A DNA stretch of 64,000 nt from Stenotrophomonas sp. ATCM1_4 (GCF_004348115.1 NZ_QPFB01000001.1:2992028-3056027); one strand, 5' to 3'. Positions 26,806 to 36,494 are shown, counted from the stretch's first letter. Notes: generated from the sequence alone by a model not told the origin. Numbers and translations: made by a program.

Positions 26806-28764
26806 CTATTGTGCGCTGGCCGTCGCTCCGCCGAGATGGCGTGCGAGGAAGGCCAGCAGGCGCTGGTAGTACGCACGGCGATGCGGCTGCGTGTAGAAGC
26901 CGTGCCCCTCGTTCGGGTAGTAGAGCGTCTCCACCGGCACGCCGGCACGCTTGAGCGCCTTCTCCATGCGTTCGGTATGTTCCACCGGTGCACGCTCATC
27001 CCTGCCGCCGGCCGCAAGGAAGACCGGCACCTTGATCTGTTCGGCGAGGCGGCTGGGCGAGCGAGCCGCCAGCGTATTGCGCTCGCCCAGCCATTCGGCG
27101 GCCCACGTACGCCCGGAACGGCTGCGCGAGGATGCATCGCTGTGCATCAACTCCAGGTCATAGACGCCGACATACCCCACCGCACACCGGTACAGCTCCG
27201 GGTCGCGTACAGCGCCCATCAACGCAGCGTATCCCCCGTAGCTTGCGCCGTAGATGCAGATCCGATCAGCCTGGGCGATGCCCTGTGCAACGGCCCAGCG
27301 GGTGGCATCGGCCAGGTCATCCTGCATGCGTCCGCCCCACTCGCGCACGCCCGCATCGGTAAAGGCACGGCCATAGTTGCCCGAGCCTCGGTAGTTCACG
27401 CGCAGCACTGCATACCCGGCGGCCGCCAGCAGCTGCGTATCGTCATCGAACTCCCAGCCGTCAAACACACCATAAGGTCCGCCGTGCGGCAGCAACACCA
27501 TCGGCTTCGCCCCCGCCACCGCGCCCCTGGGCTCGGTGAGGTACCCATGCAGCGTCATGCCGTCGCGTGCCTTGAAACTCACATACCGTGTGGCCGGCAT
27601 CTGGTCCGGGATGAACCACTCGCGGCGACTGAAGATCCGGTTGGCCTTGCGCTCCTGCGTATCGAACAGGAAGTAGTCGCCGTTGTTGCGGTCGCTCCAC
27701 ACGTACAGCAGCACCAGCCGGCCATCGGCAGTGGCCGAGGTCAAGCGGATCGCATCGCCACTGAAAGACTTCTCCAGGCTGCGGTACAACCGTGCCGCGC
27801 GCCCGTTCTCGTCGAAGAAGCGGTTGTCGACCCGTTCGCGCATGTACGACGCGCCCACCGGCGTGCGGCCGTCGAGGTCATACAGGATCCGGTACGGGTC
27901 CACGACTGCATCGCGCAACAGTTCCACTTCCTCACCCGTGGCCGGGTTCCAGGAAACAATCTCGTCCGGGCCGGCCTTGCGCTCCACCTGCAGGTAGGCC
28001 AGCGTGCCGTCGGCGCTGAAACCCAATGGGTAGCGCCGGTGCCCGCTGCTGCCCTCGTCATTGATCAGCCGCCATTCCTGCCCGCGCGCGTCGCGGTAGT
28101 ACAGCTTGGACACGTTGTCGGTGTTGGCACCCACCGCGAATCGCACCTCGCCGGAAGCGTCTGTCTTGAAGTCCGCACGCCGCACCGGCACATCCGCGAT
28201 GCGGGCCCGGTGCCGGTTGTAGATATCGATCTTCTCGATGCGGATGAATGGATCGCTCGCCACCGGCATCGCCGATACCAGCACATTGCGCGCATCGTCT
28301 GCCAATGGGTCCAGCATGTATACCGATTGATCGAAGGTGGACTTGTATTCAGAGACGATCCCCGCCCTCTCGTTGACCCCGTAAGGGCTGGCCAGCAGCA
28401 TGCTCTGCTTGCCGTCCACGTTCACTGCGTACAGCTCGCCAATGGCCACCGGAGTATCACGCGAGCCCTGCCGGCGTGCCATGGAGATGACCACGCGCTC
28501 GTTGTTCGCCCACCAGAAGTCATCCACCACCGAGTTGGCGTCCCCGGAGATGCGCGCGGTGAAGGCGTTGTCGGAACGGCGCAGGATCAGCAGCGCGGTG
28601 CGATCCTCCAGCGGCGCGGTCACCGCGTAATGCAAGCCGTCGGGCGAGATCTTCACCCCCTGGTACATGTCCTGCCTGACGAACGGCTCCACGTCCAGGG
28701 TTGCCGCACCGGCAACTGGCATACCTGCCATCAGCACGAACAACACGCGCATCCATAACCGCAT
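26806..28764 (-). CDS. Exported S9 family peptidase (acylaminoacyl-peptidase-like)
   Basis: A 652-residue serine peptidase with signal peptide MRLWMRVLFVLMAGMPVAGA. The first 390 residues form a propeller; the C-terminal 260 form the hydrolase domain (KPMVLLPHGGPYGVFDGWEF, VLRVNYRGSGNYGRAF). The triad is Ser508 (GASYGG), Asp589 (GGRDERAP) and His621 (NEGHGF). The arrangement is that of S9C or dipeptidyl aminopeptidase-like enzymes abundant in xanthomonads. Exact specificity cannot be read. It is the third exported S9 enzyme in the first 29 kb of this window, from a different subfamily than the first two. Confidence 0.9.
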   Translation of the reverse strand: MRLWMRVLFVLMAGMPVAGAATLDVEPFVRQDMYQGVKISPDGLHYAVTAPLEDRTALLILRRSDNAFTARISGDANSVVDDFWWANNERVVISMARRQGSRDTPVAIGELYAVNVDGKQSMLLASPYGVNERAGIVSEYKSTFDQSVYMLDPLADDARNVLVSAMPVASDPFIRIEKIDIYNRHRARIADVPVRRADFKTDASGEVRFAVGANTDNVSKLYYRDARGQEWRLINDEGSSGHRRYPLGFSADGTLAYLQVERKAGPDEIVSWNPATGEEVELLRDAVVDPYRILYDLDGRTPVGASYMRERVDNRFFDENGRAARLYRSLEKSFSGDAIRLTSATADGRLVLLYVWSDRNNGDYFLFDTQERKANRIFSRREWFIPDQMPATRYVSFKARDGMTLHGYLTEPRGAVAGAKPMVLLPHGGPYGVFDGWEFDDDTQLLAAAGYAVLRVNYRGSGNYGRAFTDAGVREWGGRMQDDLADATRWAVAQGIAQADRICIYGASYGGYAALMGAVRDPELYRCAVGYVGVYDLELMHSDASSRSRSGRTWAAEWLGERNTLAARSPSRLAEQIKVPVFLAAGGRDERAPVEHTERMEKALKRAGVPVETLYYPNEGHGFYTQPHRRAYYQRLLAFLARHLGGATASAQ

Positions 28765-28860
28765 ATCGAACCTTCCGTTCGCTGCCCCAGCCCCCCGCTG
28801 GCGAAGCGAGCATGGCGAAAAATGCCAGCAGCGTCGAGTGCCGTCGACCGGCGCCCCGCC

Positions 28861-29646
28861 TCAGCGTGGGCGCAGCCTTTCGCATTCCCTCGCCGCGGCG
28901 TACTGCGTGTAGTCCTGCAGCCGGGCACGCATCGACGGCAAGCCATCCAGCCGCGCATGGAGATGGGCATCAACCGGCACGAGCGCACGCAGCGTGCGGC
29001 TGACCGACAACGACCAGTTCTGCCTGTCCGGCGCTTCCATCGGCGCGTAGTCGCCAGCGACCCACGGCACCAACATGGCGTGCTGTGCGGTCGAGTGCCA
29101 ACGCTGCTCGCGGCCCTGGCGGTGGAGGATGCGCAGCTGGACGTAGGGATCGTCATCGGTCCAGCGCATCCCGGTGCCGTAGTAGGCATCCACCTCATCC
29201 CGCACGCTGCGACCGCGCAACCGGCTGCGCGCCAATGCACGCAGCTCATCGGCATCGCAGGCCAGTGGCGGCCAGGTGGTCCAGAACGTAGCGGGAATGA
29301 GCTCGCTGCGCCGCACTCCGCCTGCGATCTCGCGCATGGCACGTTCGCGTAGCCACGGGCGTTCCTGCAAGGCAGCCAGCAGTTGCGCCACTGCCGTCGA
29401 CCTCACCGGCCACTCCCCGGCACGGACGCCGCCAGCGGTGCTCTCATAGTGCCCCTGAAGGCGGAATCCACCACCTCCCCGGACCGGAACAAGAACGAAC
29501 GTCTCATTGATGACGCCCCAGCCAGTGTGTTCGTACCTGATCTCGATACGGTCGATATCGGCAACATCCGCCATCGGCAATGGCGGCTCCGTGCAGGAGC
29601 ATCCCCCCAACAGCAGCACTCCCAGGACAAGCCAACAAGCACGCAT
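28861..29646 (-). CDS. Lipoprotein of unknown function
   Basis: A 261-residue protein beginning MRACWLVLGVLLLGGCSCTE, with a good lipobox LGGC (Cys16), so it is probably anchored in the outer membrane. The mature part contains IDRIEIRYEHTGWG and later mixed alpha/beta sequence (LRALARSRLRGRSVRDEVDA, WSLSVSRTLRALVPVDAHLH). I do not recognise a domain. The C-terminal half is Arg-rich but keeps codon bias typical of the genome. It lies upstream of the S9 peptidase gene on the same strand, 96 bases away, and could be cotranscribed with it. Confidence 0.7.
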   Translation of the reverse strand: MRACWLVLGVLLLGGCSCTEPPLPMADVADIDRIEIRYEHTGWGVINETFVLVPVRGGGGFRLQGHYESTAGGVRAGEWPVRSTAVAQLLAALQERPWLRERAMREIAGGVRRSELIPATFWTTWPPLACDADELRALARSRLRGRSVRDEVDAYYGTGMRWTDDDPYVQLRILHRQGREQRWHSTAQHAMLVPWVAGDYAPMEAPDRQNWSLSVSRTLRALVPVDAHLHARLDGLPSMRARLQDYTQYAAARECERLRPR

Positions 29647-29764
29647 CCGACGTCCTCCCTAGATGCAGCCATTCAAGCATCATCCGCGCCATCATCGCCA
29701 CGCGCACCCAACTGCGGGCGTCGCGTGCCACAATCCAAGGACTCCAAGGGGATGGGATGGGCGG

Positions 29765-31261
29765 ATGACTCTCAGGCACATGGCCATGCTGGCCGTTCTG
29801 TTCGGCTGTGTTTCCGGTACGGCCGTCGCCGCGCCCGCAGCGGATGTGTTCTACCGGCAGCGCGTCGCCGAGGCCCTGGCCATCGCCGCCGACGAACCCG
29901 GCAGTCGCGCCGATGCGCTGCTGGACCGGCTGCTGGCCGACCCGGACTATGCCGGCCTGCCACCGGCCGAGCGCAACCGTCTGCTGTCACGCGCGGCGCT
30001 GGTTGCCTGGCAGAACGACCGCCTGGACGTCGCCTCGCAGCGGTATGCGGAGCTGGCCCGGCTGGACAGCGACAACCCCGATGATTGGTACCGCATGACC
30101 GGCGTGGCGATGCAGAAGGACGACATGGACGGCGCCGCCGAGGCCATGACCGAATTCGCCGCACGCTGGCCGGAATATCTGGACAACACCCGCCCCGAAC
30201 TGCTGTTCATGCTGGCCACCCACGGCGATACCCGCAGCCCGGCACGCATCGGCTTCCAGCAGGCCCTGTTCGATGCCAACTGGAAGGGCGGCAGCTCCAA
30301 CACCCCGGGCGCCATCTGGTTCCGGCTGGCGCGCGCACGCCTGGAGCAGGGCGACACGGAGGCCGCGCGTGCCGTGGTCCAGCGCATCCAGGAGCCGGAG
30401 TTCCTGATCTCGATGCGCGCGGACAAGCGTTTCGACCCGGTGTTCAACCGCGACCGCCCGCGCTTCGACGTCGCCCTGGCGGTCGATCGCCAGATCGCCC
30501 TGCTGCGCACCCGCACCCAGGTATTCCCCGACCGCCTGGAGCCGCTGCTGCACCTGAGCAGTGCCCTGTTGCTGGCCGGCCGCAACGAGGACGCCATCGC
30601 GCTGTCCGACGCCGCCGTCGCCCGGATCGCCGCCGCCAGCACCGACAAGCCGGCCTTCAGCGACATGGACCAGCAGGTCTGGCTGATGAACAACAAGGCC
30701 ATCGCACTGCGCCGGATGGGACGCACCGAGGAAGCCATCGCTGAAATGCGTCGCGCCAGCCAGCTCAGCGAGAATGGCGAGGAGAACATCAGCCAGGTGT
30801 TGAACCTGGGCGAGTTCGAATGCGCCAACGGCAATGCCGCCGAAGCCATCCGCGTCGTCGCCGCCGCGCCGCTGGCCAACCTGAGCAACTATGGCAAGGC
30901 GGTGGCGGCCCATGTGCGCCACTGCGCCGCCCTGCAGCAGGACGACAGCCGCCAGCAGAAGAAGGCGCTGAAGGAACTGCACGCGCTGCGCGATGATGCG
31001 CCCATGCCGTATCTGGACGCGTTGATCCAGGTCGAGCCGGAGCAGGCCCTGGCCTTCATGCGGCAGCTGCTGGCCCGGCCGGACAGGCGCAACGACGTGC
31101 TGGACTGGGCCCAGGACTGCCTGCAGTCACCGCTGCTGCCCGGCGAGCAGGTTCCCCAGCAGCGGCAGGACGCGTTCCTCGCCCGCGCCGATGTGCGGGC
31201 CGCCATCGAAAGCGTCGGCCGGATCGAGCGCTACCCGCTGTACTGCCGGCAGTCGCGCTGA
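29765..31261 (+). CDS. Exported TPR-repeat protein
   Basis: A 498-residue protein with a signal peptide (MTLRHMAMLAVLFGCVSGTAVA) cut before APAADVFYRQ. Helical repeats follow throughout: RNRLLSRAALVAWQNDRLDVASQRYAELARLD, RLARARLEQGDTEAARAVVQRI, LHLSSALLLAGRNEDAIALSDA and NNKAIALRRMGRTEEAIAEMRRA, all tetratricopeptide-like. Such proteins scaffold complexes; no catalytic motif is visible. The start at 29765 is the in-frame ATG that produces the signal peptide. It is divergent from the lipoprotein gene and convergent with the next membrane-protein gene. Confidence 0.78.
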   Translation: MTLRHMAMLAVLFGCVSGTAVAAPAADVFYRQRVAEALAIAADEPGSRADALLDRLLADPDYAGLPPAERNRLLSRAALVAWQNDRLDVASQRYAELARLDSDNPDDWYRMTGVAMQKDDMDGAAEAMTEFAARWPEYLDNTRPELLFMLATHGDTRSPARIGFQQALFDANWKGGSSNTPGAIWFRLARARLEQGDTEAARAVVQRIQEPEFLISMRADKRFDPVFNRDRPRFDVALAVDRQIALLRTRTQVFPDRLEPLLHLSSALLLAGRNEDAIALSDAAVARIAAASTDKPAFSDMDQQVWLMNNKAIALRRMGRTEEAIAEMRRASQLSENGEENISQVLNLGEFECANGNAAEAIRVVAAAPLANLSNYGKAVAAHVRHCAALQQDDSRQQKKALKELHALRDDAPMPYLDALIQVEPEQALAFMRQLLARPDRRNDVLDWAQDCLQSPLLPGEQVPQQRQDAFLARADVRAAIESVGRIERYPLYCRQSR

Positions 31262-31288
31262 CCGGCATGGCAGCGTAACCGTCGCGAA

Positions 31289-31681
31289 CTACCGCGCTGC
31301 GCTGGCTCCCCGCCGCAGCGCCAGGTTGTAGAAGCTCGAGTACACCGTGGTCACCGACAGCGGCACCGCGATGGTTCGCGCGATTTCCGGCGTACCGGCC
31401 AGCCAATGCAGGGTGGTCAGCAGGACCAGCGATACCGTCATCGCCACCACCGGCGGCAGCCACCCGCCCACGCTGCCCGGCAGGCGCACCGACATGGCCT
31501 CGATCATCCGCTTCAGGAACAACGTGATCAGCGCCGACAGGGTGCCCTGCACCACGCCGGCGATCAGTGGGCGTGGCATCGGATGCGCACTGTTGGCGAA
31601 CACCGCCCAACCGCCCATGCCCAGGAACGCCACCGCCATGTGTACCGCGCTGCTGCGCATCGCCGCTGTCGCCTGCTTCAT
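31289..31681 (-). CDS. Small integral membrane protein, unknown function
   Basis: A 130-residue protein, MKQATAAMRSSAVHMAVAFL.., with about three to four hydrophobic segments (AVHMAVAFLGMGGWAVFA, PLIAGVVQGTLSALITLFL, LPPVVAMTVSLVLLTTLHWL, IAVPLSVTTVYSSFYNLAL). AAGGAG eleven bases before the ATG at 31681 supports the start. It lies 49 bases downstream of the YcaQ-type gene on the same strand, so the two are probably cotranscribed. No family is recognised. Confidence 0.65.
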   Translation of the reverse strand: MKQATAAMRSSAVHMAVAFLGMGGWAVFANSAHPMPRPLIAGVVQGTLSALITLFLKRMIEAMSVRLPGSVGGWLPPVVAMTVSLVLLTTLHWLAGTPEIARTIAVPLSVTTVYSSFYNLALRRGASAAR

Positions 31682-31730
31682 TGCCTGCCGCTCTCCTTGA
31701 GGGCGCGCGCCGCGCGGCGCCGCTCCGTTG

Positions 31731-32825
31731 TCATGGGTCCAACCCCAGGAACACCCGCATCCGCGCCAGCTCATCCTCCAGCCCGCGCCGGAACGCGGCG
31801 TCACGCGGTGCCCGCCCCGCCACGTAGCCCAGCTGCGCCTGCAGCTTGCCGTCAGCCACGCCGAGGTTGCCCCAGCCGATCACCTGCTCGCCCCACAGCA
31901 ACGGCAGGGCGTAGTAACCGAGCTTGCGCTTGGCCGGTGGGGTGTAGGCCTCGAAGCGATACGCCCATCCCCAGAACTGTTCGAAGCGGCGCCGGTCCCA
32001 GACCACCGGATCGAACGGCGTCAGCAGCCGCACCGCGTCATCGGGCTTCCAGCGCGCCGAGGCCGGGTTCTCGCCCTCGGGCCAGAACCAGTCCACGCCC
32101 TCCACGCGTACCGTGCCAAGACGCTGCCGTGCACGCTTCAGCGCATCGGCACGCAGCCCCTGCCATTGCGGCACGCCGCTGCGCAGGTGGCCCAGCAGTT
32201 GGCCCAGGCTGGCCGCCGGCAGCGGTGCGTACTTGCCCACGATGATGTCGAGCAGCGCGTCCAGCCGGGCTTGTGCAACCTCCGCCGTCACCGGCGTCGC
32301 ATCGCCCTGGCGCAGCGCATACACGCGGGTTCCGCCGTCGCGCCGTGCCACCCGCAGCAATCCGCGGTAATGCATGCCGTCCAGCAGCTCGGTGCTGGCA
32401 TTGGACGAGCCGCCAAACCAGTTGGTGGTCTTGCCGTGGGCGAACTGCGCATCGACCTCGCGCGGATGCACCACGCCACGTTCGGCGATGAACTCGCGCA
32501 CCGCATGCGCCTGTTTCCAGCGCGCCGGCGTCCACACCACCCGCGCCTGGCGCGGATGCATCAAGGCATGGTGCGCGCGCGGCAGGAAGCCGTAATTGAC
32601 GAAGAAATCCTCTTCCAGCGCCAGCCGCGGATAGCGGCGCTCCAGCTCACCGGCACGATAGCCGGTGACGCGGTGGCGCAGGGTCAGGTCCTGTGCACGC
32701 GCCGGCGCCCGGATCGGATCGGCCTGGACAAAGCCAAGCTTGCCGATCGCCCGCATCAGCGTGGTCGGCGTGAAAAGCGAGCGGGCGATGGCGTACCGGC
32801 GAAGATGGTCGAGGGTGGGCTGCAT
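31731..32825 (-). CDS. YcaQ-family (AlkX-type) DNA glycosylase
   Basis: A 364-residue protein of the HTH_42/YcaQ family, with winged-helix repeats and the catalytic Q-x-D motif in KLGFVQADPIRAPARAQDL near residues 34-36. Further family landmarks are GYRAGELERRYPRLALEEDFF, WFGGSSNASTELLDGMHYRGLLRVARR split, and LLTPFDPVVWDRRRFEQFWGW. In E. coli YcaQ (AlkX) unhooks interstrand crosslinks and removes N7-alkylguanines. The start is set at ATG 32825 (MQPTLDHLRRYA). The Q-x-D form rather than Q-x-Q places it with AlkX and not with Streptomyces AlkZ. Confidence 0.87.
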   Translation of the reverse strand: MQPTLDHLRRYAIARSLFTPTTLMRAIGKLGFVQADPIRAPARAQDLTLRHRVTGYRAGELERRYPRLALEEDFFVNYGFLPRAHHALMHPRQARVVWTPARWKQAHAVREFIAERGVVHPREVDAQFAHGKTTNWFGGSSNASTELLDGMHYRGLLRVARRDGGTRVYALRQGDATPVTAEVAQARLDALLDIIVGKYAPLPAASLGQLLGHLRSGVPQWQGLRADALKRARQRLGTVRVEGVDWFWPEGENPASARWKPDDAVRLLTPFDPVVWDRRRFEQFWGWAYRFEAYTPPAKRKLGYYALPLLWGEQVIGWGNLGVADGKLQAQLGYVAGRAPRDAAFRRGLEDELARMRVFLGLDP

Positions 32826-32873
32826 GGGGGAATGATGCACGCATTCCCCCTGCCCCACACAGTGCCGCCGGGC

Positions 32874-33842
32874 TCAGCGCTGGCCGCTAGCCGCGCGGCA
32901 GTAGTATTCGGCCAATGCGAAGCTCAAGGGATGCTGCGCGGTGAGCCCCCATTCCGCTTCCAGCGCGCCGGTACGGAACCGCACCACGCGGTCGGCCACC
33001 CCACGCGCCTCCAGCAGGCCGGGGAGTTTGGCGCCGAGCGCGCTGGCATCCAGCGCCTCGTCGCTCACGATGCACAGCCCCACGCCGGCAGCCAGTGGCG
33101 CTTCCTGCAACATCTCCTCAAGGTCTTCGATGCTGCCCTTGTCGTTGTCGATGGAATCCACCTCGGCCCCTTCCTCGGCCAACCGGTACTGCAGCTGGTC
33201 GGCATTGAGGAACAGCGTCATCAACGACGGCGCCGGACGGGGCGGCGCGTCGCACTTCTTCGGCCACGGCGCGGTCTGAACCGGGCTGAGGCTGCCGTCG
33301 GAAGCGACCTGGCGCACCGCAATCCCGCATCGCATGGCATCGAAGTCGCGGATCATGTCGCCCTCGTAGTCCACGCCCGCCTCGGGAACGAAGCTGACCT
33401 GCACCCCGCGTCCGCGCCCGCAGCTCAACCCGGCGCCGCTGGCGATCTGCGCCTGCAGCGCCACCGGCTGTCCCGGCACCAGCACGAACTCGGTGTAGTA
33501 AGGGTTGGCCATCAATCGGTTGCGGTCTTCCAGCGTGCGCGTGGTATCGCTCTGCGGGATGCCAATGGAGGTATTGGGCTGGCGCTTGCCGACCAGTGCC
33601 TTGAAGCCGAGCGACACCGCACCCGAACCCTCGATTTCCTCCTCGTAGGCATCCTCGCAGTGGGCGTTGGTGAACATGGTCAGGCCAACGCCGTTCTGCC
33701 CGAACAGGCGGATGCGGGCCGGGCGCTCGATGCTCGCGGGCGCAACCGGCGACGCGTGCGCCTGTGCGGCCGATGCATCGATGAAGGAAACGCTGGCCAG
33801 GGCCAGCAACAGGGCGCGGGGGGACATGGGTACGAACTCCAT
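32874..33842 (-). CDS. Exported protein of unknown function
   Basis: A 322-residue protein with a signal peptide (MSPRALLLALASVSFIDASAAQAHA, from an inner ATG at 33827; the longer start adds MEFVP). The mature part contains ARIRLFGQNGVGLTMFTNAHCEDAYEEEIEG, LMANPYYTEFVLVPGQPVALQAQI and several cysteines (CED, LSCGRG, MRCGIA, KKCDAP, LCIV, YYCRAA), which could form disulfides in the periplasm. No domain is recognised. The 5' flank holds a palindromic repeat at 33931-33977. Confidence 0.65.
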   Translation of the reverse strand: MEFVPMSPRALLLALASVSFIDASAAQAHASPVAPASIERPARIRLFGQNGVGLTMFTNAHCEDAYEEEIEGSGAVSLGFKALVGKRQPNTSIGIPQSDTTRTLEDRNRLMANPYYTEFVLVPGQPVALQAQIASGAGLSCGRGRGVQVSFVPEAGVDYEGDMIRDFDAMRCGIAVRQVASDGSLSPVQTAPWPKKCDAPPRPAPSLMTLFLNADQLQYRLAEEGAEVDSIDNDKGSIEDLEEMLQEAPLAAGVGLCIVSDEALDASALGAKLPGLLEARGVADRVVRFRTGALEAEWGLTAQHPLSFALAEYYCRAASGQR

Positions 33843-33930
33843 TTCGAAAGGCGGATCGCCGGAAGGGGAAAGGGCGGCGCACGATAGCGCATCGCCGGAG
33901 ACAGCATCGGCCGCGCGGACGGGAAATTGA

Positions 33931-33977
33931 GCCCTTTCCCTCAGCCCACCCCCTCTCCCCGCATGCGGGAGAGGGGC
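33931..33977. repeat. Dispersed palindromic repeat, copy 3
   Basis: CCCTTTCCCTCAGCCCACCC followed by CCTCTCCCCGCATGCGGGAG, the same core as copies near 5864 and 53439. It lies in the divergent region 33843-34138, which otherwise shows no gene. Confidence 0.75.
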
Positions 33978-34138
33978 CGGAGCCGGCCGCTCCTGCAGGC
34001 TGGCACGTTTCCTGCCCCTGCAAGTCCCAGTCCCCTGACCCGTCGCGGGGCACTAGTCCGCAGCGTTTCGGATTGAATCCAGCAGCAGCTGGCACTGACC
34101 ATTTCCGTGCGGCATGAGCCGCTTCTGGAGTTCGTTCC

Positions 34139-35104
34139 ATGGAAAGGATCCGATCCACATTCGCTGGCCTGCTCTTCGCCGCCACCGTGCTGCTCACCCC
34201 CACTCCCGCGATCGCCGGCGGGGTGGTCGAATGCAACCGCTGCCCGTCCACCGTCAATGCTGCCATTTCCAAAGGGCCGGGTATTACCGTGGTCGTCGAC
34301 TTCGAAAGCGCCAAGCTGACCGCCTACGATGTCGAGTACGACAAGGAGTTCAAGCGTTGGCGCACCCTCCGTGTCACCGTTCCAGCGAAGATCTCGGCGG
34401 CGTTCTACCGGATTCTTGAAGCGGCGGCTGCGGCCCCTTCTTCCCAACCGACCAATGGTTACCCAGGCTTCGGTGGTCCCGCGCCGGCAGATGAGGCAGC
34501 ACGTGGGCGCTCCAAGGATTCGAAGGGCGGGCTGGTTGTCACGGCCCACCCGGATGACCCCCAGTTCTCCAACCCCACGGGCATCCGCTTTCCGGATGCC
34601 TACAAGAACTTCAGCGCCAGTGACATCGTCATGTCCGCCACGTCACGGACTCGGTTCGGCAGGGAAATCGCCCTGGACCTCGCCGGTGCAAACACCACCA
34701 GCGCGGCCTGGAACTCGGTTGCACTCACCCTGCAGGAGCTGGCGCTTTCCTGGGGCTCCCTGCGCGGTGCCGGGTCCATCATCGTGATGGTCAATTGGCG
34801 CGACGGCTCACGGACCGTCTACCGGGTCACCGTGGACAACGTGGGAGAGGCGAAGTACGTGACTGGCGAGAGTCGCGACGGTCTCGGCAACAAGTTTCCG
34901 GACGCAACCATCGCCACCCGCGATACCGCACCGGAGTACGCAGGCAACTACTACTTCGGCGAAGGCCGGGAGGGCTCAAGAAATCTGGAACGCTGGATCG
35001 AATCCGCCCGTCTCTACGGTGTCCCGATTGGAGGCTCCGCCGCGGGACGCAACCGGATGTCGTGCAGCTGGAATGGCGAGACGATCAACTGCAGCATCCG
35101 ATGA
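34139..35104 (+). CDS. Exported protein of unknown function
   Basis: A 321-residue protein with a signal peptide (MERIRSTFAGLLFAATVLLTPTPAIA) cut before GGVVECNRCP. The CxxC pair in ECNRCPSTVNAAI directly after the cleavage site and later cysteines could be disulfide-bonded. Middle and C-terminal motifs include GIRFPDAYKNFSASDIVMSA, LALSWGSLRGAGSIIVMVNW, RDGSRTVYRVTVDNVGEAKY and SARLYGVPIGGSAAGRNRMS. No family is recognised. Base composition fits the surrounding chromosome. Confidence 0.65.
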   Translation: MERIRSTFAGLLFAATVLLTPTPAIAGGVVECNRCPSTVNAAISKGPGITVVVDFESAKLTAYDVEYDKEFKRWRTLRVTVPAKISAAFYRILEAAAAAPSSQPTNGYPGFGGPAPADEAARGRSKDSKGGLVVTAHPDDPQFSNPTGIRFPDAYKNFSASDIVMSATSRTRFGREIALDLAGANTTSAAWNSVALTLQELALSWGSLRGAGSIIVMVNWRDGSRTVYRVTVDNVGEAKYVTGESRDGLGNKFPDATIATRDTAPEYAGNYYFGEGREGSRNLERWIESARLYGVPIGGSAAGRNRMSCSWNGETINCSIR

Positions 35105-35247
35105 CGTCCCGCTTCACTTGCCTGTAGGGGCTTCCGCCCAGTTGGCTGCGGGCATGAACGTGTCGGCCACCCTCTGCGGGCCAGGCGGGATGGACTGGAG
35201 GCATTCCCCTGCCCCCGCGCATTCGGGCTCCGGTCATCCATGCATGG

Positions 35248-35278
35248 CGCCCCTCTCCCTGCATGCGGGAGAGGGGCG
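35248..35278. repeat. Dispersed palindromic repeat, copy 4
   Basis: CGCCCCTCTCCCTGCATGCG with GGAGAGGGGCG, a near-perfect palindrome of the CTCCCGC..GCGGGAG family in the 253-base gap between the unknown exported gene and the phosphotransferase gene. Nothing else is seen in that gap. Confidence 0.75.
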
Positions 35279-35357
35279 TCGCCGCACGTCCCCTCCCCTT
35301 GCCGGCCCGACGCGCTACCCTGTCGCCCCTGCACCGCCACGCCCGCCCCGCTTTGCC

Positions 35358-36494
35358 ATGACCACCTCCCCTCACCGCGTCCAAGGCCTCAACAACGACG
35401 AGGTGCCGGCCGACTGGCCTGCGATCAGCGCCGGCGAGATCACATGGCTGGCGACGCGCTTCCCGCAGCTGGAAGCCACGGCAACGCTGATCTGGCACAG
35501 CCCACGCCCGATGTCCGCTGCGGCCATCGCGCAAGGCGTCAATGGCAGGGTCTTCATCAAGCGCCACCATCACCGCGTCCGCACCGCCGCCACGCTGGCC
35601 GAGGAGCACCGCTTCATCGCACACCTGGCCCGGGCAGGTGTCCCCGTGGTTGACGTGCTGGCGGACCGCAGCGGAGCCACCGCCCTTGCGCACGAAGGCT
35701 GGACCTACGAGCTGCATGCCGTTGGCAAGGGGGACGACCTGTACCGCGATGCGCCGTCATGGACGCCGCTTACCGACCTCGCCCAGGCACGCGAGGCCGG
35801 TCGCATGCTGGCCACGCTGCACCACGCAGCGGAGAGCTACACCGCGCCACAGCGCGACACCCACATCCTGGTCGCCCGCGATGACCTGATCCGCAGCCCA
35901 GACCCCATCGCGCTGCTGGCACGCGACGCCTCCACGCGCCCGGCCCTGCACGACTACCTGTCCCGGCGCCCATGGCTGCAGGAGCTGCAGCAGGATGTGC
36001 TGCCCTGGCACAACGGCCTGGCCGCGCGCCTGCAGGCCGAGCCACGCCTGTGGACACACAACGATTGGCATGTCTCCAACCTGCTGTGGCGGCGCGAGGG
36101 CGAGGCGACGCGGATCGCCAGCGTGCTCGACTTCGGGTTGGCCTCGCCGACCAGCGCGCTGTTCGACCTGGCCACCGCCATCGAGCGCAATGCCATCGCC
36201 TGGCTGGAACTGGAGCGCGGCATGGCTGCCGTGCATGTGGATACCGCACTGGCCCTGCTCGACGGCTACCGGCAGGTGCGCCCGCTCCCGGCCGCCCAGG
36301 TACACCTGCTGGCCGATCTGCTGCCCATCGTGCATCTGGACTTCGCACTGTCCGAAGTGGAGTACTTCCACGGCATCACCGGCTCCACCGCCAATGCCGA
36401 CATCGCCTACTACGACTTCCTGCTCGGCCATGCCCGTTGGTTCGGCAGCGCCGACGGCCAGGCCCTGCTGTCCGCCCTGCACGCCGCTGCCTGA
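35358..36494 (+). CDS. Aminoglycoside phosphotransferase-fold kinase (APH family)
   Basis: A 378-residue protein with the APH/choline-kinase fold. Key motifs are the catalytic loop LWTHNDWHVSNLLW near residue 230 (HxDxxxxN) and the Mg-binding DFG-like VLDFGLASPTSALFDLA near 257. An N-terminal lobe Lys (GRVFIKRHHH near 68) would contact ATP. Such kinases act on small metabolites or drugs. The thiamine-uptake genes follow directly, so a thiamine-kinase-like role is conceivable, but the riboswitch lies between this gene and them, so it is not in the same regulated transcript. The start is the ATG at 35358. Confidence 0.8.
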   Translation: MTTSPHRVQGLNNDEVPADWPAISAGEITWLATRFPQLEATATLIWHSPRPMSAAAIAQGVNGRVFIKRHHHRVRTAATLAEEHRFIAHLARAGVPVVDVLADRSGATALAHEGWTYELHAVGKGDDLYRDAPSWTPLTDLAQAREAGRMLATLHHAAESYTAPQRDTHILVARDDLIRSPDPIALLARDASTRPALHDYLSRRPWLQELQQDVLPWHNGLAARLQAEPRLWTHNDWHVSNLLWRREGEATRIASVLDFGLASPTSALFDLATAIERNAIAWLELERGMAAVHVDTALALLDGYRQVRPLPAAQVHLLADLLPIVHLDFALSEVEYFHGITGSTANADIAYYDFLLGHARWFGSADGQALLSALHAAA

